Shown here: one piece after another, positions 19,101 to 26,712 of the stretch
How positions within the stretch are numbered: position 1 is the stretch's first letter
Layout: the number at the start of each line of letters is the position of its first letter
From: JBBSEZ01 sp038239195
GTDB taxonomy: Bacteria > Planctomycetota > Planctomycetia > Gemmatales > Gemmataceae
Length of the DNA: 27,152 nucleotides
Reading direction: 5' to 3'
NCBI GenBank assembly: GCA_038239195.1
Contig: JBBSEZ010000085.1
Span: forward strand, 1 to 27,152
Made by a program: the position numbers and the translations under genes
Notes under the pieces: generated by a model
Told to the model about the DNA's origin: nothing
Database searches by the model: none
What the model saw: the letters and a program-made list of their open reading frames with translations, nothing else

Positions 19101-20308
19101 CGCTCTCGTTGGGCCAGGCGCTTCTGTTCGAGGGCGTCCGCCTCCTTTTCGAGGGCGACGCCCTCCTGGATGCGAGCCCGGTCGCGCTCGGCAACGGCAA
19201 TGCCGTACTGCCAGGCGACGAGCCCGCCGGCAGCCGCGCCGAGGAGGACGAGAGCCAGGAGGAGCCCCGCCACGGCGGGCCGGCGGCGCACCCACCGGGC
19301 GCCGCGCTCGAACGGGCCGACGGGACGGGCGACGATGGTTTCGCCGGCGCGGAAGCGGGCGAGGTCCTCGGCCAGGGCGCGGGCGGTGGCGTAGCGCCGT
19401 TCGGGGGCCTTGGCAAGGCATTTGAGACAGATGGTCTCCAGATCGCGCGGGACGGTGGGCTGGAGACGACGTGGGGGCACGGCCTCGTCGTGGATGGCCT
19501 GGAGAAGGGTGTCCATGACGGACGCGGCGAGGAAGGGCGGTCGGCCCGTGAGGCACTCGTAGAGGATGGCGCCCAGCGCGTAGACGTCCACGGCGGGGCC
19601 GAGGTCGCGCGCCTTGCCCTCGGCCTGCTCGGGGGCCATGTAAGCGGGCGTGCCGAGGACGGTGCCGGTGCGCGTCTGGCCAACCTGGTCGATGCGGCGG
19701 GCGAGGCCGAAGTCGGCGATCTTGGGGACCAGGTCATCTAGCCGCCGCGCTCCGCTCGGCGCGGTCGCTCGCTGCGTTGCGCCGTCCCGCGCCGAGCGGA
19801 GCTCGGCGGCTAAATCGGCCAGCAGAACGTTGGCCGGCTTGAGGTCGCGATGCACGACGCCCGCGTCGTGCGCTGCCTGCATCGCCCGGGCCAGCTCCTC
19901 GAGGAGCCGCGCCGCCTCCAGTGGGAGCAGAGGGCCGGGGGCGAGCGCCTTTTCGAGAGTGCCGCCCTCGCAGTATTCGAGCGAGAAGAAGGGAAGGCCG
20001 GCCTGCTCGCCGACCTCGTAGATCTGCACGATGTTCGGGTGCCGGAGGCGAGCGATGGCCTCGGCCTCACGGCGGAAGCGGGCGAGCTCGTGTTCGCCGG
20101 CGTGGGGCCCGGACAGGACCAACTTGAGGGCGACGTGCCGATCGAGGGCGAGGTGGCGGGCGAGATAGACGACGCCCATGGCGCCGCGGCCGAGCTCGCC
20201 GAGCAGCTCGTAGCCAGGCAGTGCTGGCGGAGCCGGGGCGGCGGGGAAGGTCGGGCCGGTGTCGGTCGGCAGGGGAATGCGCGTGACGTCGAGGGTGTTG
20301 TCGTGCAT
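16199..20308 (-). CDS. Giant Ser/Thr protein kinase with C-terminal WD40 repeats
   Basis: This is a 1369-aa protein. The kinase domain (~31-310) has GRGAMG (40-45), Lys62, HRDLKPAN (143-150; Asp145), DFG (189-191) and APE (215-217). A palindrome-encoded insert (19739-19812) sits between HRD and DFG. One membrane helix lies near 325-347 (VAGLLLALVLLGAAAGG), then an Ala/Arg/Glu-rich coiled coil (~350-430). From about 480 there are 18 readable WD40 units (for example VAFSPDGRLLATSSADGRVRLW) and one or two degenerate ones, enough for two to three propellers. With the kinase cytoplasmic and one helix, the propellers would face the periplasm side; they should serve as a protein-binding scaffold. 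AGGGG lies shortly before the ATG at 20308. It is 146 bp after the Pro-rich protein gene and 32 bp before the second kinase. Confidence 0.93.
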   Translation of the reverse strand: MHDNTLDVTRIPLPTDTGPTFPAAPAPPALPGYELLGELGRGAMGVVYLARHLALDRHVALKLVLSGPHAGEHELARFRREAEAIARLRHPNIVQIYEVGEQAGLPFFSLEYCEGGTLEKALAPGPLLPLEAARLLEELARAMQAAHDAGVVHRDLKPANVLLADLAAELRSARDGATQRATAPSGARRLDDLVPKIADFGLARRIDQVGQTRTGTVLGTPAYMAPEQAEGKARDLGPAVDVYALGAILYECLTGRPPFLAASVMDTLLQAIHDEAVPPRRLQPTVPRDLETICLKCLAKAPERRYATARALAEDLARFRAGETIVARPVGPFERGARWVRRRPAVAGLLLALVLLGAAAGGLVAWQYGIAVAERDRARIQEGVALEKEADALEQKRLAQRERTNALRQKRAAVDSAAEARLAEGRARAALESARRELFAGKVPLARASFREGNVGLARDLLLDVPPRLRFWEWNFAQREIVGGLFALDVPASPLSGVAFSPDGRLLATSSADGRVRLWRAATGEALRTLPGHAGGALCVAFRPDGQLLASGGEDRAVRLWDVRTGKERFALEGHDQWVTALAFRPDGRRLASGGRDGQVRVWDGRTDVLYRSFRTDGGEITGLAFSPDGARLGTASRSGTVRVWDESTGAHKFQTSAPEGASGLAFSPDGVHLASGWRAVHLWNARTGALERTFPAVPTAITGVAFRPDGERLAASGADGIVRLWDVRTGAEALVLRGHTGAVRGLAFSPDGQRLATVGRKPRAPGGEARVWDARDGAASIVLHHSKAVSVTTAFSLGGRFVAVHDDDVLRAGDARTGAFRVLVPVPPQEVLSSLAIGPGGAVVAWGTRRGACFLADARTGVQLGRWQGHDDEVLDLAFSPDGKWLASGSADRKVKIWSARTGALRLALAGHKGWASAVCFSPDGSRLASGGRDRTVKVWDAQAGDELLSLSSPSGFVTSVAFGARAGGDLALAAAFGGPFRDEPDGEVRVWDGRTGAPRFAIKGHTGEVRCLAFSPDGERLVSAGDDRALKVWDVEGGGARLTLPGHAQPVGRLAFSRDGRQLLSAGGGTILVWPARVSEERVNGAAFGPEGRRLATAGQDGIVKVWDVQSATALLSLAGHSGGATVVAFSPDGKRLASAAADGTVLLWEARTGAQLKVLPGHGAIVTSLTFAPDGQLLASTSRDRTIRLWRLRGTEGPTTLPGHQHWVECAAFSADGRSLVSGSWDGEVRVWDVRAGVSRVLLPRHDAGVSSVAFRGATVHSTDVLGRSLVRALKEGSVLRDEPGAPPSAVVRTPDGRCEAHFAGAGVIVQTRRPLDAAERAARALATRFDPSWHAEQARRAAGRRNWFALDYHLGQLSAPRPDSL
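19739..19812. repeat. Palindromic element (copy B) inside the kinase-WD40 gene
   Basis: Arms 19739-19763 and 19788-19812 pair over 25 bases with one mismatch; the spacer is 24 bases, exactly three fewer than in copy A. It is read in frame between HRDLKPANVLL and DFG. Relative to copy A, the middle stem pair has changed from G-C to C-G, a compensatory change. The spacers share GCGTTGCG and a CGTCC end. Confidence 0.8.
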
Positions 20309-20454
20309 GGGCGCCCCTGGAGGCGATGCGGGCGGCGCTCGGATCGCCTTGCATTGGAACACGTACAGGGGGGCGTCGCAAGCGCCATCGACACGCCGCG
20401 GGCGCAAGGTTCAGCCCTCGAGCCTCCGGTCGCTGCCCCCTCCAGAGAAAAAGC

Positions 20455-21666
20455 TCACTCCTTCCACGGGTCGCGGTCGAGGATGCGCACCTGGAAGACC
20501 TGCACTTCGTCCATCGCGATCGCCGTGGTGACGCCCAGCGCCGCGACGCCCACCTGCCCGCGGACGTGGAAACGCTCCTCGAAGGTAGCCACCCGCCCCT
20601 TCCTGGCGTCGTAGGCGATGGTCCCCCCCGCCGTCTGGATGCGGAACTCCGACTTGCCGACGGCGAAGGGCAGCCCGCCCCCGCCCCCGGCCGGCGGGCG
20701 GTGGGCCAGCTGGAGCGCGTACTGGAAGCGCTCGAGCGCCGCCTGCTTGCCGGCGTGGACGAAGACGGACTTGCCGGTCCAGCTCCCCAGCGGGCCCCAA
20801 CTGTGCGTCATGGGCACCGACCACGTCTCGCCCTTTTTCAGCGGCTTTTGCGGCCGGAAGAACGAAAGCTGGGCCAGTTCCTTCCAGGCGTCGGGGTCGA
20901 GGAACGACCAGAGCAGAAACGATTGCCCGCCGAGCGGGTTGCCGCCCGCGAAGACGTCGATTGCCTCCCGCGGCCCCGCAAAGCGCACCACCTTGCGCTT
21001 CGCGTCGAGCTCGACCGTGAAGGTGGCCCCCTTTGTCTTCTGGAGAAGCGCGTTGAGTTGCGCCTGAAGGGCGCGGTCGGTATTGGCGAGGCGCACCCCC
21101 TCGACCTTCTGGCGAGCGACGAGGGAACCGTCGGCGTTCTTCTTCAACACCTCGAAGCGCGACACGATGGCGTAGCGGGTGTTCTGCTGGAAGTTCCCGG
21201 CCAGCGAGTTGTAGCTCGACGCCCGGCCGACCACGACCTCCTGATAGAAGGTGTCGCCGACCTGGAAGTCGCCGGGCGCCGGCTTCGGCGCTGGCTCCGC
21301 CTCGGGCGCCTTCTTCTTGGGGGGAGGCGGCTCGGGAACGGCCCGTTTGGGCTCGGGCGCCTTCTTGGGCTGGGGCACGTCGAGCGTCGCCGGGGCCGCC
21401 CCCTGTTTGGGAGGCGCGCTCCCGTTGTCGATGGGCGGTCGAACGCCATCCTCGGGCGCAGGGGGCAAGGGGGCCGGCGCCCGCACGGGCGTGGGTGTTG
21501 GGCGCTCGGGCGCCACCCGAGCGAGCGGCGCCGGCGGCGAGGCAGGCGGGGAGCGGCCCGGGAGGAACTGGACGAGCGCAAACAGGAGCCCGCCCATGAC
21601 GAGCAGCGTGGCGCCGCCGGCGAGGAGCAGGCGCGGCCAGAGGAGGGATCGCGAGCCGACGCTCAT
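20455..21666 (-). CDS. Membrane-anchored protein with Pro/Lys-rich linker and beta-rich domain
   Basis: This 403-aa protein starts at the ATG at 21666, with GGAG 7 bases upstream; ATGs at 21705 and 21732 lack a ribosome site. A short basic start is followed by one hydrophobic helix (LLLAGGATLLVMGGLLFALVQFL, ~11-33), then ~100 residues rich in Pro, Ala and Lys (KKAPEPKRAVPEPPPPKKK). The region from ~130 is a beta-rich extracytoplasmic domain (GDTFYQEVVVGRASSYNSL, ARQKVEGVRLANTDRALQAQL, LLWSFLDPDAWKELAQLSFF, THSWGPLGSWTG). It resembles DUF6263-like planctomycete domains, which I recall only vaguely, and such domains may also occur fused to kinases. It is the first gene of the run leading into the two kinases. 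A role as a partner or ligand-binding unit for them is inferred. Confidence 0.8.
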   Translation of the reverse strand: MSVGSRSLLWPRLLLAGGATLLVMGGLLFALVQFLPGRSPPASPPAPLARVAPERPTPTPVRAPAPLPPAPEDGVRPPIDNGSAPPKQGAAPATLDVPQPKKAPEPKRAVPEPPPPKKKAPEAEPAPKPAPGDFQVGDTFYQEVVVGRASSYNSLAGNFQQNTRYAIVSRFEVLKKNADGSLVARQKVEGVRLANTDRALQAQLNALLQKTKGATFTVELDAKRKVVRFAGPREAIDVFAGGNPLGGQSFLLWSFLDPDAWKELAQLSFFRPQKPLKKGETWSVPMTHSWGPLGSWTGKSVFVHAGKQAALERFQYALQLAHRPPAGGGGGLPFAVGKSEFRIQTAGGTIAYDARKGRVATFEERFHVRGQVGVAALGVTTAIAMDEVQVFQVRILDRDPWKE

Positions 21667-21752
21667 GTTCGCGCTCCGAGGGGCGGGAGATGGGCTGTCA
21701 GGCATGTTCCCAGCGCCGGGGCCCCGATGCAAGACATTCTCGCGCGCCGCCC

Positions 21753-21758
21753 TATAAT
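21753..21758 (+). promoter_or_regulatory. Possible -10 box for the SGNH hydrolase gene
   Basis: A perfect TATAAT stands alone in a very G+C-rich 125-bp divergent region, 34 bases before the ATG at 21792. No good -35 box is visible 16-18 bases upstream. Confidence 0.4.
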
Positions 21759-21791
21759 CGCGAGCGAGAGCCTACCGCCCCGAGGACACCG

Positions 21792-22418
21792 ATGACGACG
21801 ACGATCCTCTGTTACGGCGATTCCAACACCTGGGGCTACGTGCCGGGCATGGCCCAGCGCTACCCGCGCGCCCAGCGCTGGCCTGGCGTGCTGGCCGCCG
21901 CCCTGGGTGCCGAGGTGGCGGTGATCGAGGAAGGGCTCAACTCCCGCACGACGGTGTTCGACGACCCGTGCAAGGTCGGCAAGAACGGGCTGGCCTACTT
22001 CCGCCCCTGCCTCGACACGCACGCCCCGCTCGACCTGCTCGTGCTGATGCTCGGCACCAACGACCTCAAGCACCGCTTCGGCCTGTCGGCCGCCGACGTC
22101 GCCGCCAACGTCGCGGCCTTGCTGAACGTGCTGCCCCAGGCCGCGTGCGGCGTCGGCGGGACAACGCCCCGCGCGGTTCTGGTGTCGCCGCCGCTCATCG
22201 GCCCGCTCACGGCGCTGACCGACGTCTTCGAGGGCGCGGCGGAAAAGGCGAAGCACCTCGCCCGGCACTATCGGGCCGTGGCGGAGCTCAATCGCTGTCG
22301 CTTCGTCGATGCCGGCGAGGTGCCGGTCAGCCCGATCGATGGGGTGCATCTCGATGGCGAGGGGCACGCCCGGCTGGGTCGGCTGATGGCGGAGGCGGTG
22401 AGGGCGGCGCTGGCGTAG
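21792..22418 (+). CDS. SGNH/GDSL-family hydrolase
   Basis: This is a 208-aa esterase or lipase-like enzyme. All four SGNH blocks are present: GDSNTWGY (Ser11), EEGLNSRT (Gly48, Asn50), MLGTNDLKHRFG (Asn90) and DGVHLDGEGH (Asp183, His186). The pattern is closest to the cytoplasmic aryl-esterase/acyltransferase group rather than secreted lipases, and no signal peptide is seen. The substrate is unknown. The ATG at 21792 follows GAGG by 6 bases; the longer upstream frame is not needed. It is divergent from the Pro-rich membrane protein gene and convergent with the debranching-enzyme gene, 106 bp away. Confidence 0.9.
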   Translation: MTTTILCYGDSNTWGYVPGMAQRYPRAQRWPGVLAAALGAEVAVIEEGLNSRTTVFDDPCKVGKNGLAYFRPCLDTHAPLDLLVLMLGTNDLKHRFGLSAADVAANVAALLNVLPQAACGVGGTTPRAVLVSPPLIGPLTALTDVFEGAAEKAKHLARHYRAVAELNRCRFVDAGEVPVSPIDGVHLDGEGHARLGRLMAEAVRAALA

Positions 22419-22441
22419 AACAGGCGGCTCGCCCGTCGGCT

Positions 22442-22459
22442 TCCTCGTGGCGACAAGCG
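22442..22459 (+). repeat. 18-bp direct repeat, copy 1
   Basis: TCCTCGTGGCGACAAGCG occurs here, after the SGNH hydrolase gene, and again at 26663-26680 in the same orientation. The two copies lie on either side of the treZ/debranching unit. The repeat is too long to be comfortable as chance in 27 kb. Confidence 0.6.
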
Positions 22460-22484
22460 CCCGTCTTGTCGGGCCCCGAAGGGG
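22451..22484. terminator. Paired hairpins between convergent genes
   Basis: CGACAAG (22451-22457) pairs with CTTGTCG (22465-22471), and CCCC-GAA-GGGG follows at 22474-22484. They lie in the 106-bp gap between two convergent genes and could end transcription from both sides. There is no T-run, so this is a tentative call. Confidence 0.35.
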
Positions 22485-22524
22485 GATCGCGACCACTCGT
22501 TGGCGAAGACGATTTGACGCCGCC

Positions 22525-24564
22525 CTACGAACACCGCGCCCAGCACCGCAGCACCTCCGCCACGCTCCACGCCTGTGCCACGCAGCCCCGCGGCGCGAAC
22601 GGCGCTTCCGCATCGAAGATCTCGCTGATGCTCCCCACGCACGCCTCGCTCAGATGGTCGCGGAACCCCTCCAGCCAGCGCCGCGCCCCCTCCCGGTCCT
22701 CCGGATGCAGCTTCATCCACGCATCGACGAACGGCCCGATCAGCCACGCCCACACGGTCCCCTGATGATACGCGGCGTCGCGCGCCCGCAGGTCGCCGTC
22801 GTAGCGCGGCTTGTAATCCGGCTCGCCCGGCGCCAGCGAGCGCAGGCCCACCGGCGTCAGCAGCCGCCGTCGCGCCGTCTCCAGCACCGCCTGCCAGCGC
22901 CGCGGCTCCAGCACGGGATGGCGCAGCGAGATCGCCAGCACCTGGTTGGGCCGCACCGCGGGGTCGTCCCCACCCTCGCCGTCCACCACGTCGAGCAGAC
23001 AGCCCTCGCGCTCGTTCCAGAAGCGGGCGTTGAACGAGCGATGGGCCCGCTCCGCGTCCTCGGCGAAAGGCCGGGCCGCCTCCTCGCCCCGGAGCGCCCG
23101 CACCCACCCCTCCATCAGGCGCAGGGCGTTGTACCACAGGGCGTTGATCTCGACCGCCTTGCCGCGCCGCGGCGTCACCACCCAGTCGCCCACCTTGGCG
23201 TCCATCCAGGTGAGCTGGTAGCCCGGCGCCCCCTGGCGCAGCAGCCCGTCGGCCGGATCGACGCCAATGCCGAAGCGCGTGCCTCGGAGGTGCCACGCCA
23301 TAATGTCCAGGAGCACCGGCAGCAGCGCCCGCAGCGTGTCCCGGTCCTCGGTCACGGTCACGTAGCGGTCGATGGCGTGGAAGAACCACAGCGTTGCGTC
23401 GGCGGTGTGGTAGGCCCCTTCGCGCTCGCCGTCGGGGAAGTAGTTGGGGATCAGCCCGTCGCGCACGTAGTGGGCGAACGTGTGCAGGATCGACCGCCCC
23501 TCGCTCCGCCGGCCGGTCGTCAGGGTCAGCCCTTCGAGGCCGATCATGGTGTCGCGGCCCCAGTCGGTGAACCAGTGATAGCCCGCGATCGCCGTGCGCA
23601 GTTCCTCCCCCGCCGCCCGCGCCCGGGCGGCGTGCTCCGCCCGGCCCACCGGCGTAATGAGGAACTGGTCGGCCGCCAGTACCAGTTCCGCCGCGAAGGG
23701 CGACTGCGCCACCGAGCCTGCCAGTTCCAGCAGCCGCGCCCGGCGCTGGCGCTCGGCCTGTAGCGCCTCGTCGGGGCCCAGGGCCAGCATCGTGTCCCAG
23801 GGCTCCGTCGAGGCGATCAGCGTGGCGGGCTGCTCCGGGGTGAGGTCGATCCGGAAGTACCCCGGCGACCACAGGTCCCCCGCCGAGTCGTAGCCGCGCG
23901 CCCCTTCCACCCGGTAGCGCAGCGCCGCCAGTTTCTGGCTCTCGACCGTGAAGGCGGGGCGCTGGCCCAGCAACTTCAGCCGCAGCGGCGGCAATTCCTC
24001 TGGAGATTTCACCTCGCAATGGTCGTTGACGATGGTCAGCACGTACGGGCTCGGCAGCGCCTGGCTGACGGCCCCCTCGTAGGAGCGGAAGTGGACCGCC
24101 GGGCGCAACTTCAGCCGAACCGTCCCGGGCCCGCTCACCAGACGGTAGGCGATGTGAACGGTGTTCTGGCCGTGGAGCATGCAGAGTCGCTTCTCGATCA
24201 GCGCGGCCCCTACCGCGTAGCGCCACGTGGGGCTGCCCCCTTCGAGCCGAAACTCTTGCAGGTGCGTGGCGCCGTGGAGGTCGAGCCGGCCATCGACCCA
24301 CTCCTCCCCGCCGAGGAGGGCCGTGCTGCCGTCGGGCAGGCGCACCATCTCGGACAGGTGATTGAACATCACGATGCGCCCCAGCGGCGCGGGCAGCGCC
24401 GCCACCAGCAGACCGTGGTAGCGGCGAGTCGTCACCCCGGCGATGGTCCCCGACGAATACCCCCCCAGCCCGTTGGTGACCAGCCACTCGCGCAACAGCG
24501 GCTCGTCGTCGGCCTCCGTGCCGTTGACCGTCCGTACCAGTTCGTCCAGCTCGACCGCACTCAT
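22525..24564 (-). CDS. Glycogen debranching enzyme / amylo-alpha-1,6-glucosidase (GH133)
   Basis: This is a 679-aa enzyme of the archaeal/bacterial-type debranching family. The N-terminal sandwich domain (~25-260) begins REWLVTNGLGGYSSGTIAG and TTRRYHGLLVAAL. The (alpha/alpha)6 catalytic domain (~285-670) has WFTDWGRDTMIGLEGL (331 onward), YHTADATLWFFHAI, TWMDAKVGDWVVTPR, KAVEINALWYNALR and YHQGTVWAWLIGPF. It should remove alpha-1,6-linked glucose stubs from glycogen in the cytoplasm. The start at 24564 overlaps the treZ stop by ATGA, so the two are translationally coupled. This suggests glycogen is trimmed for trehalose formation. Confidence 0.92.
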   Translation of the reverse strand: MSAVELDELVRTVNGTEADDEPLLREWLVTNGLGGYSSGTIAGVTTRRYHGLLVAALPAPLGRIVMFNHLSEMVRLPDGSTALLGGEEWVDGRLDLHGATHLQEFRLEGGSPTWRYAVGAALIEKRLCMLHGQNTVHIAYRLVSGPGTVRLKLRPAVHFRSYEGAVSQALPSPYVLTIVNDHCEVKSPEELPPLRLKLLGQRPAFTVESQKLAALRYRVEGARGYDSAGDLWSPGYFRIDLTPEQPATLIASTEPWDTMLALGPDEALQAERQRRARLLELAGSVAQSPFAAELVLAADQFLITPVGRAEHAARARAAGEELRTAIAGYHWFTDWGRDTMIGLEGLTLTTGRRSEGRSILHTFAHYVRDGLIPNYFPDGEREGAYHTADATLWFFHAIDRYVTVTEDRDTLRALLPVLLDIMAWHLRGTRFGIGVDPADGLLRQGAPGYQLTWMDAKVGDWVVTPRRGKAVEINALWYNALRLMEGWVRALRGEEAARPFAEDAERAHRSFNARFWNEREGCLLDVVDGEGGDDPAVRPNQVLAISLRHPVLEPRRWQAVLETARRRLLTPVGLRSLAPGEPDYKPRYDGDLRARDAAYHQGTVWAWLIGPFVDAWMKLHPEDREGARRWLEGFRDHLSEACVGSISEIFDAEAPFAPRGCVAQAWSVAEVLRCWARCS

Positions 24565-26507
24565 TTGTCGCTCGCCTCCGCAACGTGCGGCACCAGCACC
24601 ACGGCGCTTTGGCCGGGCAGCAACCAGCCGCCTACGCCCCACGCGGCCGCCCCGCACCCGCCGTATTCGGGCGCCTCGCTCGACCAGCGCAGTGCCCAGC
24701 GCTGCCCCCCCAGGTGGGAGCTCGCCGAGCCGGAGCCCGTGTCCGCGCCCGGCGGCGCAAGCAGCGGCTCGGGCATCGCCGACAGTTCGAGGTCGGCGCC
24801 CAGATTGACGAGCAGCAGCCGGTCCGCCCCCGCCTCGCCGAAGAACCGCAGCACGAACGCCTCGGGACCGAGCACGGCCCCATCGACGCCGCGCGGTTTC
24901 TGGGCCCGAAACGTGGGGTCTTCGCGCCGCATCCTCAGCAGGTCGCGGTGCAGGGCGATGGCCCAGCCGTTGCGCCGGCGCTCGTCCAGAGACAATTTAC
25001 ACAGGGCAAACGTCTCCAACGCGTGCGGCGCCGCCAGTTGGGGGGCCTTCGCGCCGGTCCCGAGGCTCGGGAACTGCCCCAGGAACTCCTTGCGCCCCGT
25101 CGCCACCAGCTTCGCCAGCTCGGGCTGGTGGTCGGCGAAGAAGAAGAACGGCGCCGAGGAGGCGAACTCCTGGCCCTGAAAGAGCATCGGCGTGCCCGGG
25201 CCCAGCAGCAGCAGCGCCGTCAAGGCGCGGAAGCGGCCCGGGCTGGTCAGCGCGCACGTGGGCAGGCCGCGCGCCGCGTTAGCCACCTGATCGTGATTGT
25301 CGAGGAAGTTGACGAACGCGGCGGGGGCGACGTCGAAGGCCAGGGTGCCGCGCGGCTTCTTCTGCCAGCGATACCACTGGCCCTGGAGCAAGTAGCCGTA
25401 CTTGGCCGCCGAGATCAACTCCTGCGGCGTTCCGCGGTGGTCGCTGTAGTAGGCCTCGGCGTGGCCCGTCGCCGCCACGTGGGCCGTGTGGTGGAAGTCG
25501 TCGTTCCACAGGGCGTCGAGGCCGTAGCCCCCCTGCTCCAGCGGCCTCACGAGGCGCGTGTGCTGCGGCTCGTTCTCGGCGACGAGGATGACGGAGCGCC
25601 GGCCGGCGGCGCGGCGGGCGGCCCGGCCGATGGCGGCCAACACGTGCTCGCCCTTGCCCTCGTCGTAGATGTTCTGGGTGGCGTCGAGGCGCAGGCCGTC
25701 GAGGTGATATTCATCGACCCAGTACGCCGCGTTCATCGCGTAGTATTCGCGCACGGGGGCCGCGTCGGGCCCGTCGAAGTTGAGGGGCGAGCCCCAGTCG
25801 GTCTTGTAGCGGTCGGTGAAGTACGCCTTGGCGAACTGGGTGACGTAATTGCCGTCGGGGCCGAGGTGGTTGTAGACGACGTCCAGCAAGACGCCGAGCC
25901 CGAGCGCGTGGGCGCGGTCGATGAAGCGCCGGAAGTCGTCGGGCCGACCGTAGAGGCGCGTGGGCGCAAAGAGGTTGACGCCGTCGTAGCCCCAGCCGAA
26001 GTTGCCGGGGAAGTCGGCGACGGGCATGACCTCGACCAGCGTGATGCCAACGTCGGCGAGGTACGCGAGCTGTTCCGCCGCCGCCGCGAAGGTGCCGGCG
26101 GGGGTGAAAGTGCCGACGTGGAGCTCGTAGGCCACGGAGCCGGGCAGGCGCGCCCCGGCCCAGGCGGAGTCGGTCCAGGCGAAGGCCGCCGGGTCGATGA
26201 TCTCGGAGGGCCCGTGTGGCCCTTCGGGCTGAAAGCGCGAGGCGGGATCGGGATAGGGCTTGCTGTCGTCCTCGAGCTGGAAGCGGTAGCGGGCGCCAGC
26301 GCCGACAGGCGCCTCGCCGGAGAAGTAACCGTTGCCTTCAGATCGCAGCGGGATGCGGGACGCACCTTCGATGACGATGGCGACGCGCTCGCGGTCGGGC
26401 GCCCAGACGCGAAAGTGCGTGCGGTCAGGGGCGAGAAGCTCGGCCCCGACAGGATAGCGGCGCCCATCGAGGGAGGAACTTCCGGGGGGAGGAACGAGCG
26501 TGCCCAT
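24561..26507 (-). CDS. treZ: Malto-oligosyltrehalose trehalohydrolase
   Basis: This 648-aa GH13 enzyme releases trehalose from maltooligosyl-trehalose made by TreY. It has the N-terminal CBM48-like domain (~18-100; FRVWAPDRERVAIVIEG), then the barrel with DVVYNHLGPDGN, nucleophile Asp275 (GLRLDATQNIYD), acid/base Glu311 (VAENEP) and stabiliser Asp406 (DNHDQ). The block NDDFHHTAHVAATGHAEAYY (~335-354) is diagnostic for TreZ against branching enzymes and isoamylases. AGGAG stands 8 bases before the ATG at 26507. TreY is not in the window. It is the first gene of a two-gene unit with the debranching enzyme. Confidence 0.93.
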   Translation of the reverse strand: MGTLVPPPGSSSLDGRRYPVGAELLAPDRTHFRVWAPDRERVAIVIEGASRIPLRSEGNGYFSGEAPVGAGARYRFQLEDDSKPYPDPASRFQPEGPHGPSEIIDPAAFAWTDSAWAGARLPGSVAYELHVGTFTPAGTFAAAAEQLAYLADVGITLVEVMPVADFPGNFGWGYDGVNLFAPTRLYGRPDDFRRFIDRAHALGLGVLLDVVYNHLGPDGNYVTQFAKAYFTDRYKTDWGSPLNFDGPDAAPVREYYAMNAAYWVDEYHLDGLRLDATQNIYDEGKGEHVLAAIGRAARRAAGRRSVILVAENEPQHTRLVRPLEQGGYGLDALWNDDFHHTAHVAATGHAEAYYSDHRGTPQELISAAKYGYLLQGQWYRWQKKPRGTLAFDVAPAAFVNFLDNHDQVANAARGLPTCALTSPGRFRALTALLLLGPGTPMLFQGQEFASSAPFFFFADHQPELAKLVATGRKEFLGQFPSLGTGAKAPQLAAPHALETFALCKLSLDERRRNGWAIALHRDLLRMRREDPTFRAQKPRGVDGAVLGPEAFVLRFFGEAGADRLLLVNLGADLELSAMPEPLLAPPGADTGSGSASSHLGGQRWALRWSSEAPEYGGCGAAAWGVGGWLLPGQSAVVLVPHVAEASDK

Positions 26508-26653
26508 GCGCGGGGCTCCTGTTGCCTGGTGAGTGCAGCCGGCGGCCTCTTCGCCTCGTTCCCGCGGTCCGCGCGTTCGGAGAAGGCCCCCGCCCTGTTT
26601 AGCGTGGCGAGAGAGAAAGGCAACTGGTGTGCCGCGCCCGTGGGACCGGCGGC

Positions 26654-26712
26654 GCGCCTATCTCCTCGTGGCGACAAGCGTTTCGCTGGGCGGCTTCCTG
26701 GAGGATAGGCGC
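26654..26712. repeat. Inverted repeat enclosing the 18-bp repeat, upstream of treZ
   Basis: GCGCCTATC (26654-26662) pairs perfectly with GATAGGCGC (26704-26712). The interior holds AGCG-TTT-CGCT (26677-26687) and the 18-bp direct repeat. The whole could be a small dispersed element or a structured leader. Confidence 0.45.
26663..26680 (+). repeat. 18-bp direct repeat, copy 2
   Basis: This is identical to 22442-22459 (TCCTCGTGGCGACAAGCG) and in the same orientation. In copy 1 the CGACAAG part pairs with a following CTTGTCG; that partner is missing here and a different stem surrounds the repeat. Confidence 0.6.

Noticed and set aside
16088..19741. A 1217-codon open frame on the plus strand opposite the kinase-WD40 gene
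   Set aside because: It is the G+C-driven antisense shadow of the WD40 repeats. It has no domain and no ribosome site, while the minus strand has full kinase and WD40 motifs.
25590..25640. GGCCGG-rich near-palindrome inside treZ
   Set aside because: It encodes ordinary Ala/Arg-rich TreZ sequence at a surface helix. The pairing is broken and expected from the G+C content.
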